Source of the DNA: an uncultured Clostridia bacterium
GTDB lineage: Bacteria; Bacillota; Clostridia; Peptostreptococcales; Anaerovoracaceae
Direction: 5' to 3'
DNA length: 5,040 nt
Assembly: GCA_946402595.1 (NCBI GenBank)
Contig: CAMIWY010000135.1
Span: 1 to 5,040 of the forward strand
In this document: piece by piece, positions 1-5,040 of the stretch
Position numbering within the stretch: the stretch's first letter is position 1
How the letters are laid out: each line of letters starts with the position of its first letter
Position numbers and translations under genes: made by a program
The notes under the pieces: generated by a model
Told to the model about the DNA's origin: nothing
What the model saw: only the letters and a program-made list of their open reading frames with translations
Database searches by the model: none

Positions 1-361
1 GAGTCTCGAACAGGAGCGGTATGTCAAAAAACAGCGCTTTCTCACCCGCTTCACGCTTTTCAGCTTTGATCTTTTCAATGTCTTCAAGTACAACTTTAGT
101 TGTACCTTCTTCCAGTATTGCCTTGTACTTAGGGTTTCTGAAGACAAGATTCCTCATGGCGACCCTGTTGAGGCTGCCATCTGCATTGATATAGTCAGGA
201 CCGAAGTGTTCCATGATATAAGGCATTGCCTTGCCGCCTGCCGCAGTCATGGCACGTGACATGGCATCTGCATCTATAACTGTATATCCCTTTTCAATAA
301 GATAATCGGTCACAGTGGATTTTCCGGAGCCTATCCCTCCCGTGATTGCTATAGTAATCAT
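1..361 (-). CDS. coaE: Dephospho-CoA kinase, N-terminal 120 residues (cut by the window edge)
   Basis: Dephospho-CoA kinase phosphorylates the 3'-hydroxyl of the ribose in dephospho-CoA with ATP, the last step of coenzyme A synthesis, in the cytoplasm. I translated the minus strand from the ATG at 361 to the edge. Residues 2-16 hold a beta strand and a perfect P-loop (GGIGSGKST, residues 8-16). VIDADAMSR (28-36) matches the conserved DAD substrate-site motif. FFDIPLLFE (111-119) matches the family's hydrophobic-PLL-E motif. Members are about 200 residues, so about 80 are missing past position 1. The start is supported by a strong ribosome binding site at 369-376. One oddity: where most homologues have a (L/I)HP motif, this protein reads EEGTTKVV (84-91). 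The gene lies downstream of polA on the same strand, a pairing also seen in Bacillus, where mutM and another gene lie between. Family assignment is very secure. Confidence 0.96.
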   Translation of the reverse strand, partial: MITIAITGGIGSGKSTVTDYLIEKGYTVIDADAMSRAMTAAGGKAMPYIMEHFGPDYINADGSLNRVAMRNLVFRNPKYKAILEEGTTKVVLEDIEKIKAEKREAGEKALFFDIPLLFET

Positions 362-376
362 TACGTTTTCCTTCCT
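362..376 (-). promoter_or_regulatory. Ribosome binding site and spacer of coaE
   Basis: Read on the minus strand, AGGAAGGA (376-369) lies 7 bases before the ATG at 361. It offers two overlapping AGGA cores, so it is a strong Shine-Dalgarno and fixes the coaE start. It suggests coaE is translated independently of polA, whose stop is about 160 bases upstream. Confidence 0.8.
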
Positions 377-400
377 GGCGTTTAAAAATATGTAGCAAGA

Positions 401-520
401 GTTGAAATCTGATTTTCCGGAGGGTGATTTCGCAGAAGAGCGTGTCACCCGTAAGGACTCAAAAATGTGACGAAAAGCTCTTCGAGAACTTATCACCCTA
501 AGGAAATATCAGATTTCAAC
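401..520. repeat. 120-bp imperfect palindrome between polA and coaE
   Basis: The outer arms 401-413 (GTTGAAATCTGAT) and 508-520 are perfectly complementary. After one bulged base (507), 414-418 pairs with 502-506. A 2-base mismatch follows (419-420 against 500-501), then 421-428 pairs with 492-499. An inner stem pairs 435-441 (GAAGAGC) with 477-483, and a further one pairs 444-448 with 467-471. This leaves an 18-base apical loop (449-466). In all, about 38 pairs form along one long hairpin. It begins two bases after the polA stop (523-525) and ends 39 bases before the coaE start. As RNA it would form a very stable hairpin in the operon transcript. No T-run directly follows either arm, so it does not look like a simple intrinsic terminator. 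It may be a processing or stability element, or a MITE-like insertion with a possible GA/GA flank (399-400, 521-522). The structure is read directly; the role is unknown. Confidence 0.85.
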
Positions 521-522
521 GA

Positions 523-3192
523 TTATTTTAATTCATACCACGTTTTGCCTGTATGGATATCCACAGTCAGCTCCACTGCAAGATCAGCAGCACCGCGCAT
601 GCACTCATCAAGCACCTGCTTCACTTCTTCGATCTCGCTGTCAGGTCCTTCAACTATCAGTTCGTCATGGATCTGGAGTATGAGTCTGGACCTGAGTCCG
701 CGCTTTTCAAGCTCTGACGACACAGAATTCATTGCTATCTTGATCACATCAGCAGCAGTGCCCTGTATCGGGGTGTTCATCGCGAGTCTTCTGGCAAGCT
801 CTCTCTCCATGAATTTACGTGAAGCAAATTCCGGTATCTGTCTTACCCTGCCGAAATAAGTTCTGACTTCTCTGTTCTGCTCTCCTTCCTCGATCTGACG
901 GTCAAGATAGTCCTTGACTGCCTTGTGCTTGGAAAAATAATCGTTGATATAACGCTGACCCTCAGTTCTTGAGATATTGAGACTTTCACCCAGCCCGAAG
1001 CCGCTCATGCCGTACACAACTCCGAAGTTAACGGCTTTGGCTCTCGTTCTGTCAAGAGGAGTGACCTCGTCCTCAGGAATGTCAAAGACTCTTGCTGCGG
1101 TAGCCTTATGTATATCCTTACCCTGCCTGAAGTCGCTTATCAGCGATTCATCACCGCTGAGTGATGCGAGTATCCTCAGCTCTATCTGTGAATAGTCTGA
1201 GCCTGTGAATGAATTGTTCTCTGACTCAGTCACGAAAGCTTTTCTTATTAGTCTGCCGTAATCATCACGTACAGGAATGTTCTGAAGATTAGGCTCTGTA
1301 CAGCTCAGTCTTCCGGTCGCGGCTACAGTCTGCATGAAATGCGGATGCACTTTGCCGTCCTCGGCGATCACAGCCTTAAGACCTTCGACATATGTACTGT
1401 TCAGCTTGGCAAGCTTACGGTATTCGAGGATATCAGCGACGATGCCGTAGCTGTCTCTGAGTTTGTCCAGAATATCGGCAGCTGTTGAATAACTGCCCGA
1501 TTTGCTCTTGCCCTTTGCCTTCGGATAAGGGATGCCCATCTTTTCAAAAAGTATGGTGCCGAGCTGTTTAGGTGAGTTTATATTGAACTCAGTACCTGCT
1601 TCACTGTAGATGCTCTGCTCGAGTACGGTGATCTTTTCTGTGATCTCGCTCCCGATCGAGCCGAGGATTTCAGGGTCACAGGTGATGCCTTCAAGCTCCA
1701 TCGCGGAAATTGTCCTGACAAGAGGCATCTCGCAGGTGTCAAAGAGCTGCCTGAGGCCTTTTTCATCCAGGGCTTTTGACTGCTCCGCCATAACAGCGGC
1801 AGAGTAAAATGCCCTTCTGAGGCAGTCCTCCGTTGTAAGGGCTGATGAATCGTAGGATACATCATCACTCAGAGTCTCTGCTTCAGTTTCCTTTGCAGCA
1901 TAACCTGCATATCGCAGAAGCAGCTTGTCCAGTGGGTATTTCTGCCTGTTCGGATCCAGAAGGTATTCTGCTATCTTCACATCGTAATATGGCTGAGGAC
2001 ATCTGCCGGAATGGCTGAGGAAAGCATAGAGTGTCTTCTTGAGACCGCAGCCTGCAAGCCTGAAGCCCTTTTCATTGATCCTGTCGAGCCACAGTCCTGT
2101 ATCCATAGGAGTGAATTCAATCATGCAGCCTCTGTTATTATCAGGGTCGTAAAGTGCGATCCCGCTGAACTCAGGGAGCCTGAGATGGCTCGCATCAGTG
2201 ACGGCATCAGTGAATACTATGCTTCCTGATTCTGCAGATGAGAGGAATTCTTCAGGACTGACTATGCTGATGTTTCCGAATTCAGCCGCATGGTCGCGCC
2301 CTCCGGTCACAGCATCCTCTGCTGTGACTGCTCCTTCTGCCTGCAGTTTTTTGATGAATGAATTGAATTCAAGCTCTGTATATACTTCTATGAGCTTTTC
2401 AGTGTCCGGAGCAGTGAATTTAAGCTGCTCCCATGTGAATTCGACCGGCGTGTCCGTTTTAATAGTAGCGAGCCACTTTGATTTCCTTGCCGATTCTGCA
2501 TTGGCGCGGATGTTCTCGCCCATTTTGCCCTTGATCTCTTCTGCATGCTCAAGAATGCCTTCGACCGACCCGTACTGTTCCAGAAGAGCTATTCCCTTCT
2601 TCTCACCGATACCCGGTACTCCCGGAATGTTATCAGACTTGTCGCCCATGAGACCCTTCAGGTCAATGAACTGCTGCGGTGTGAGGTTGTATCTCTCCTT
2701 CATTGCAGCTTCGTCATAGACGTCAAATTCGCTCATTCCGCGCTTGTTGATCAGTACATGGACACTTGGACTCACAAGCTGCAGTCCGTCCTTGTCTCCG
2801 CTGATTATGAGGGTCCTGAAGCCTGCCTCAGTACCTTTTACAGACAGTGTCCCGATGATGTCATCTGCTTCATATCCTGACATTTCAAGGACAGCAATAT
2901 TCATTGCCTCAAGCACCCTGTGCATCCATGGTATTTCAGTCAGGAGTTCTATCGGAGTCTGCTGACGTCCGGCTTTGTATCCTTCATACTCCCTGTGTCT
3001 GAATGTAGGATCCTTCATGTCGAATGCCACAGCGATATAGTCAGGCTCATAGTCCCTGATGATCTTATTGAGCATATTAATAAAGGCAAACACGCCCTGG
3101 GTGTGGATGCCTTTAGATGTCACCATAGGGCGCATCGCAAAATACGCCCTGAACAGCAGACTGTTTCCGTCTATTAAAACGAGTTTTTCCAT
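523..3192 (-). CDS. polA: DNA polymerase I, with degenerate proofreading domain
   Basis: This enzyme fills gaps and removes RNA primers during Okazaki fragment maturation and excision repair. At 889 residues it is full length. Residues 1-290 are the 5'-3' exonuclease, with metal ligands visible at D8, D58, E108/D110/D111, D133/D135 and D184/D187 and a helix-hairpin-helix (GVPGIGEKKG, 191-200). Residues about 300-480 are the remnant of the 3'-5' exonuclease. The usual DxE motif is replaced by VFTDAV (326-331), so proofreading is probably lost, as in many Gram-positive PolA proteins. Residues about 485-889 are the polymerase: ATGRLS (625-630), motif A DYSQIELR (D666), O-helix RTRAKAVNFGVVYG (R715-G728, with K719, F723, Y727) and motif C IHDE (D843). 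F723 corresponds to E. coli F762. The ATG at 3192 is preceded by AGGA at 3203-3200. It sits 18 bases after the upstream peptidase stop, so the two are probably cotranscribed. Confidence 0.98.
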   Translation of the reverse strand: MEKLVLIDGNSLLFRAYFAMRPMVTSKGIHTQGVFAFINMLNKIIRDYEPDYIAVAFDMKDPTFRHREYEGYKAGRQQTPIELLTEIPWMHRVLEAMNIAVLEMSGYEADDIIGTLSVKGTEAGFRTLIISGDKDGLQLVSPSVHVLINKRGMSEFDVYDEAAMKERYNLTPQQFIDLKGLMGDKSDNIPGVPGIGEKKGIALLEQYGSVEGILEHAEEIKGKMGENIRANAESARKSKWLATIKTDTPVEFTWEQLKFTAPDTEKLIEVYTELEFNSFIKKLQAEGAVTAEDAVTGGRDHAAEFGNISIVSPEEFLSSAESGSIVFTDAVTDASHLRLPEFSGIALYDPDNNRGCMIEFTPMDTGLWLDRINEKGFRLAGCGLKKTLYAFLSHSGRCPQPYYDVKIAEYLLDPNRQKYPLDKLLLRYAGYAAKETEAETLSDDVSYDSSALTTEDCLRRAFYSAAVMAEQSKALDEKGLRQLFDTCEMPLVRTISAMELEGITCDPEILGSIGSEITEKITVLEQSIYSEAGTEFNINSPKQLGTILFEKMGIPYPKAKGKSKSGSYSTAADILDKLRDSYGIVADILEYRKLAKLNSTYVEGLKAVIAEDGKVHPHFMQTVAATGRLSCTEPNLQNIPVRDDYGRLIRKAFVTESENNSFTGSDYSQIELRILASLSGDESLISDFRQGKDIHKATAARVFDIPEDEVTPLDRTRAKAVNFGVVYGMSGFGLGESLNISRTEGQRYINDYFSKHKAVKDYLDRQIEEGEQNREVRTYFGRVRQIPEFASRKFMERELARRLAMNTPIQGTAADVIKIAMNSVSSELEKRGLRSRLILQIHDELIVEGPDSEIEEVKQVLDECMRGAADLAVELTVDIHTGKTWYELK

Positions 3193-3203
3193 GTTGTTTT
3201 CCT
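3193..3203 (-). promoter_or_regulatory. Ribosome binding site of polA
   Basis: On the minus strand AGGA (3203-3200) lies 7 bases before the polA ATG. It sits inside the 18-base gap after the peptidase stop (3213-3211). There is no room for a separate promoter in that gap, so polA is likely read from the upstream transcript or from a promoter inside the peptidase gene. Confidence 0.7.
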
Positions 3204-3210
3204 GTGAAGT

Positions 3211-4722
3211 TTATTTATGAATCATGTCGCGGGCTGCCGGAAGACCATATGCGCCTTCAGCTGAAGAAGCACCGTCTATTATCGCATACTGAAGTACATC
3301 AGTTGCGAGAGCAGCGAATGCATCGAAGTTGACTTTCTGTTTGCCGGAAGCCATGACGAATATCGTGTCACCGTCAAGAGTACCGTGAACAGGCTTGATA
3401 GCTCTTGCATATGCATCATGAAGTATCTGTGCAAGCTTGCAGGCCTGTGCTTTGGTTAGTTCCGCATTGGTTATGACGCATGAAATGACTGTATTGAACG
3501 GAATATCATATCCCATGTCCAGCTTGTCTTCATCAGTCAGGACATATTCGTCTTCGGCACGAGCCGGAGTTCTTTCATAAGCTGCGGCTCTTTCAGCAGC
3601 TGGTGTTTCAGGAGCTGCAGGCTCTTCTTCCTGTACAGCAGCAACCGGCTCCGGCTCTTCCGTCTGCTCAACGTGCACCGCCTCATGCTCTTCTGCTGTC
3701 TCAACAGGAGCAGCCTCAGCAGCAGGTATTTCTGCAGCATCAGGTGTGTCTGCGGCCGGTTCAGCCGGTTCTTCTGATACTTCTGCAATAACCGGAGCTG
3801 GTTCCGGTGATTCCACAGGTTCAGGCATGCTCAGATATTCGTCCTCAACTGCAGGCGGATTCTCCTGATTGTAGGAATCCATCATTGCCTTTACGATCTC
3901 ATCTTTTTCATCAGTGACATCCTCCTCGGAATGAGGGGCATCACTCACATGGACGGATGATATCTCTGCCCTGCTCTCGTCGGATTTCTTCTTGAGGGCT
4001 TCTGCTGCAGCTATAGTCTTGATATCTGTCAGATCAAGATCAGGTGAAGACTCGTCATGGACCATGCCCTTGAGTACTCTTATGGTTCCCTTGATGGCTG
4101 AACCGTCAACAGTACGCAGCCCTGCAATTATATTGCCGGCACCATTGTAAATGTCTCCGATGGCATTTACAGCAGTTACGGCACCGACCTGGATGAAGTC
4201 GTCGCCGCAGGCAAATGTGCCGAGACCGGTCTTCATAGCTCTGCGGTATCCCTTGTATTTACCGACAGTAGCACCTGTGCCTGCACCATGATTACCGCCG
4301 GAGAATTCACCTTCATAGGCGTTCTCTACAGCTGTACGTCCCATTTCAACATCAGGAAATACATCTGATCTGCCGACCGGAAGATCGTATAATGATGCTC
4401 CCGGAACGATCGGAACATATATGCCTTCGTCAACCTGGAAGCCGATGCTTCTTTCAGCAAGTGAGCGCATTACACCCGATGCAGCTTCGAGACCGAATGC
4501 AGAGCCGCCGCTCAGTACGACAGCGTGCACTTTATCTACTGTATTCTCAGGTCTGAGAAGATCAGTCTCTCTGGTTGCAGGACCTCCCCCTCTTACATCG
4601 GCACCGGCAACAGCGCCTTCTTCGGAAATGATTACTGTTACGCCTGTCCCGGCTTCTGTGTTTTCAGCATTTCCAAGTTTGAAACCTTCGATATCTCCAA
4701 TATCGATTTTCTTCATTTTCAT
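3211..4722 (-). CDS. P1-family (DmpA-like, S58) self-processing aminopeptidase with a long acidic insert
   Basis: This belongs to the P1/DmpA family of N-terminal-nucleophile hydrolases, which cleave themselves into alpha and beta chains; known members remove D-, L- or beta-amino acids from peptide N-termini. The substrate here is unknown. Family hallmarks are HAVVLSGGSAFGLEAASGVM (66-85), GGNHGAGTGATVGKYKG (142-158), GAVTAVNAIGDIYN (180-193, with a likely oxyanion Asn near 186), and PFNTVISCVITNAELTK (408-424) followed by ARAIKPVHGTLDGDTIF (439-455). By analogy with DmpA Gly-Ser, I predict cleavage between N410 and T411, with T411 as nucleophile. At 503 residues it exceeds the roughly 300-370 usual for the family. 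The extra length lies at about 222-400. No signal peptide is seen; the first residues (MKMKKIDIGDIEG) lead straight into the fold, so it is probably cytoplasmic. The start at 4722 has AAGGGG 7 bases upstream; an in-frame ATG two codons later is possible. It is probably the first gene of the operon with polA. Confidence 0.92.
   Translation of the reverse strand: MKMKKIDIGDIEGFKLGNAENTEAGTGVTVIISEEGAVAGADVRGGGPATRETDLLRPENTVDKVHAVVLSGGSAFGLEAASGVMRSLAERSIGFQVDEGIYVPIVPGASLYDLPVGRSDVFPDVEMGRTAVENAYEGEFSGGNHGAGTGATVGKYKGYRRAMKTGLGTFACGDDFIQVGAVTAVNAIGDIYNGAGNIIAGLRTVDGSAIKGTIRVLKGMVHDESSPDLDLTDIKTIAAAEALKKKSDESRAEISSVHVSDAPHSEEDVTDEKDEIVKAMMDSYNQENPPAVEDEYLSMPEPVESPEPAPVIAEVSEEPAEPAADTPDAAEIPAAEAAPVETAEEHEAVHVEQTEEPEPVAAVQEEEPAAPETPAAERAAAYERTPARAEDEYVLTDEDKLDMGYDIPFNTVISCVITNAELTKAQACKLAQILHDAYARAIKPVHGTLDGDTIFVMASGKQKVNFDAFAALATDVLQYAIIDGASSAEGAYGLPAARDMIHK
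3535..3867 (-). other. Low-complexity Pro/Glu/Ala-rich linker inside the P1 peptidase
   Basis: This segment encodes residues about 286-396 of the peptidase. It is dominated by Glu, Pro, Ala and Val with short recurring EEP, EPA, PAA and ETA units, so it is strongly acidic and almost certainly disordered. A more mixed, charged stretch (about 222-285) joins it to the conserved alpha-chain core. It ends about 14 residues before the predicted N410/T411 autocleavage site, so after processing it would form the tail of the alpha chain. Frame is open throughout and both flanks are conserved family sequence, so it is a real in-frame insert and not a frameshift. Confidence 0.85.
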
Positions 4723-4729
4723 GATGCAT

Positions 4730-4735
4730 CCCCTT
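4730..4735 (-). promoter_or_regulatory. Ribosome binding site of the P1 peptidase
   Basis: AAGGGG on the minus strand lies 7 bases before the ATG at 4722. It supports this start. Another ATG at 4729-4727 is out of frame and too close to the Shine-Dalgarno. Confidence 0.7.
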
Positions 4736-4765
4736 CAAAAACCCGCGAAAATTTCCAAATATATT

Positions 4766-4784
4766 TGTATTGTATCACAATACA
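4766..4784. promoter_or_regulatory. Perfect 8-3-8 dyad over the -10, candidate operator
   Basis: TGTATTGT (4766-4773), spacer ATC, then ACAATACA (4777-4784) is a perfect inverted repeat of 8-base arms. It covers the putative -10 hexamer completely, the position expected of a repressor site. I cannot name the regulator; the TGT...ACA ends are generic for many helix-turn-helix dimers. An AT-rich palindrome of this length could arise by chance, but its placement makes it worth noting. Confidence 0.4.
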
Positions 4785-4794
4785 CCAAAAAACA
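4766..4794 (-). promoter_or_regulatory. Candidate promoter with extended -10 for the peptidase-polA-coaE operon
   Basis: On the minus strand TACAAT (4774-4769) preceded by TGA (4777-4775) makes a good extended -10 (TGnTANAAT type). The region where a -35 should be is a T-run (4787-4799, interrupted by one G) with only weak matches such as TTGTTT. Extended -10 promoters tolerate a poor -35. Transcription would begin near 4762, giving a leader of about 40 bases before the peptidase ATG. The motif is seen; promoter activity is inferred. Confidence 0.5.
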
Positions 4795-4799
4795 AAAAA

Positions 4800-4976
4800 T
4801 TCCCGAAATACCGTCAAGCCATTAATTGACGCCCTATCGGTAACAGATAAGGTGGGTACTTCTTAAGCATGGCTTCTGTAGTCCCCTCACCGGAGGCTTT
4901 ACATAATGCTTCCGCATCAGAATCCCTTTAAGTAAGTGTAGGTTCAATTAAAGATACTTTAACGTATATCCCAGGA
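4800..4976 (-). ncRNA. Putative structured non-coding RNA, possibly 6S RNA
   Basis: This stretch has no credible coding frame yet is rich in short complementary segments. On the minus strand, in order: hairpin TTAAAG-TAT-CTTTAA (4962-4948); a long-range helix 4930-4934 with 4857-4861; inside it GG-A-TTCTG (4925-4918) with CAGAA-G-CC (4878-4871); within that a hairpin ATGC-GGAA-GCAT with a GNRA loop (4917-4906) and CCTC-CGGT-GAGG (4896-4885). Then follow a bulged hairpin CC(U)UAUC...GAUAGG (near 4853-4834) and CGTCAA...TTGACG (4831-4812), ahead of T-runs at 4799-4787. The GNRA loop forms only on the minus strand, which favours that orientation. The length, about 175 nt, and the rod-like fold with internal loops fit 6S RNA, which binds RNA polymerase. 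The general look recalls clostridial 6S sequences, but I cannot confirm this without a covariance search. Ends are approximate. Confidence 0.5.
4812..4831 (-). terminator. Weak hairpin with downstream T-runs, possible 3' end of the ncRNA
   Basis: CGTCAA (4831-4826) and TTGACG (4817-4812) form a perfect 6-bp stem with an 8-base loop on the minus strand. T-runs of six bases each lie further on (4799-4794 and 4792-4787). About 12 bases separate the stem from the first T-run, which is long for a classical intrinsic terminator, so this is a weak call. Confidence 0.25.
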
Positions 4977-4981
4977 ATATG

Positions 4982-5011
4982 AAAATCTCTGTGATTATCA
5001 GTCTATGTCAA
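4982..5011 (-). promoter_or_regulatory. Candidate promoter of the putative ncRNA
   Basis: On the minus strand TTGACA (5011-5006) is a perfect -35 consensus. At 18 bases spacing lies GATTTT (4987-4982), only a partial -10 match. Initiation would fall near 4975, which agrees with the start of the structured region. The good -35 and poor -10 leave this uncertain. Confidence 0.35.
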
Positions 5012-5040
5012 GATCGCAGTTGAAGTATACCTTCTGAACG

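Noticed and set aside
401..520. Palindrome as a simple rho-independent terminator of polA
   Set aside because: The stem is far longer than usual and broken by bulges, and no T-run follows the arm on either strand; the nearest T-stretch on the minus strand is over 10 bases beyond it.
467..859. Plus-strand open frame of 130 codons, Ser-rich, across the palindrome and the 3' end of polA
   Set aside because: It lies opposite the conserved polymerase motif C region, has a low-complexity Ser/Ile-rich translation and no recognisable domain; it is a shadow of polA.
2198..2719. Plus-strand open frame of 173 codons opposite polA
   Set aside because: It is antisense to the 5'-3' exonuclease and linker regions, which are clearly coding on the minus strand, and its translation resembles no family.
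3537..3791. Gln/Leu/Lys-rich open frames on both strands over the peptidase linker
   Set aside because: They are alternative-frame readings of the repetitive GCA/GAA/CCG-type codons of the acidic linker; the conserved peptidase frame runs straight through.
4846..4862. Plus-strand AAGGTGGGTAC resembling the T-box antiterminator motif
   Set aside because: The match to the T-box GGTGG-ACCGCG consensus is incomplete, no stem I features or downstream plus-strand gene are present, and the local folding favours the minus strand.
4421..4866. Two overlapping plus-strand frames covering the peptidase start and promoter
   Set aside because: They run antisense through conserved peptidase sequence and then into the AT-rich promoter, with no ribosome binding site or domain to support them.

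Overview
The window reads as a compact, minus-strand housekeeping segment from a low-to-mid GC Firmicute. A clostridial, Ruminococcus-like organism is my best guess. This rests on the style of the proteins: a PolA whose proofreading domain has lost its metal ligands, a Thr-type P1/DmpA-family peptidase, AGGA-type ribosome binding sites, and polA followed by coaE. I cannot fix the species.

Layout, read in the direction of transcription (high to low coordinates). First, about 4800-4976 is gene-free and looks like a structured non-coding RNA of roughly 175 nt on the minus strand, with a TTGACA -35-like box upstream; 6S RNA is my tentative guess. Next, 4723-4800 is an AT-rich promoter and leader. 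It has an extended -10 (TGATACAAT) sitting inside a perfect 8-3-8 dyad. It drives a P1-family (DmpA-like, S58) self-processing peptidase (4722-3211) that carries an unusually long acidic Pro/Glu/Ala-rich insert just before its predicted autocleavage site. After an 18-nt gap comes polA (3192-523), a full-length DNA polymerase I. Two bases after the polA stop begins a 120-nt imperfect palindrome (520-401). A short leader follows, then coaE (361 to beyond the window edge), dephospho-CoA kinase, of which the first 120 residues are present.

The three genes share a strand, are closely spaced and each has its own ribosome binding site, so a P1 peptidase-polA-coaE operon is likely. The palindrome between polA and coaE could be an RNA processing or stability hairpin or a MITE-like insertion. 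There is no metabolic logic linking the three products beyond housekeeping; the polA-coaE proximity is a common Firmicutes arrangement.

I see no complete mobile element, CRISPR array, tRNA or rRNA. The parts worth a second look are the palindrome, the peptidase linker, the putative ncRNA and the dyad over the promoter. None amounts to clear evidence of a new system.
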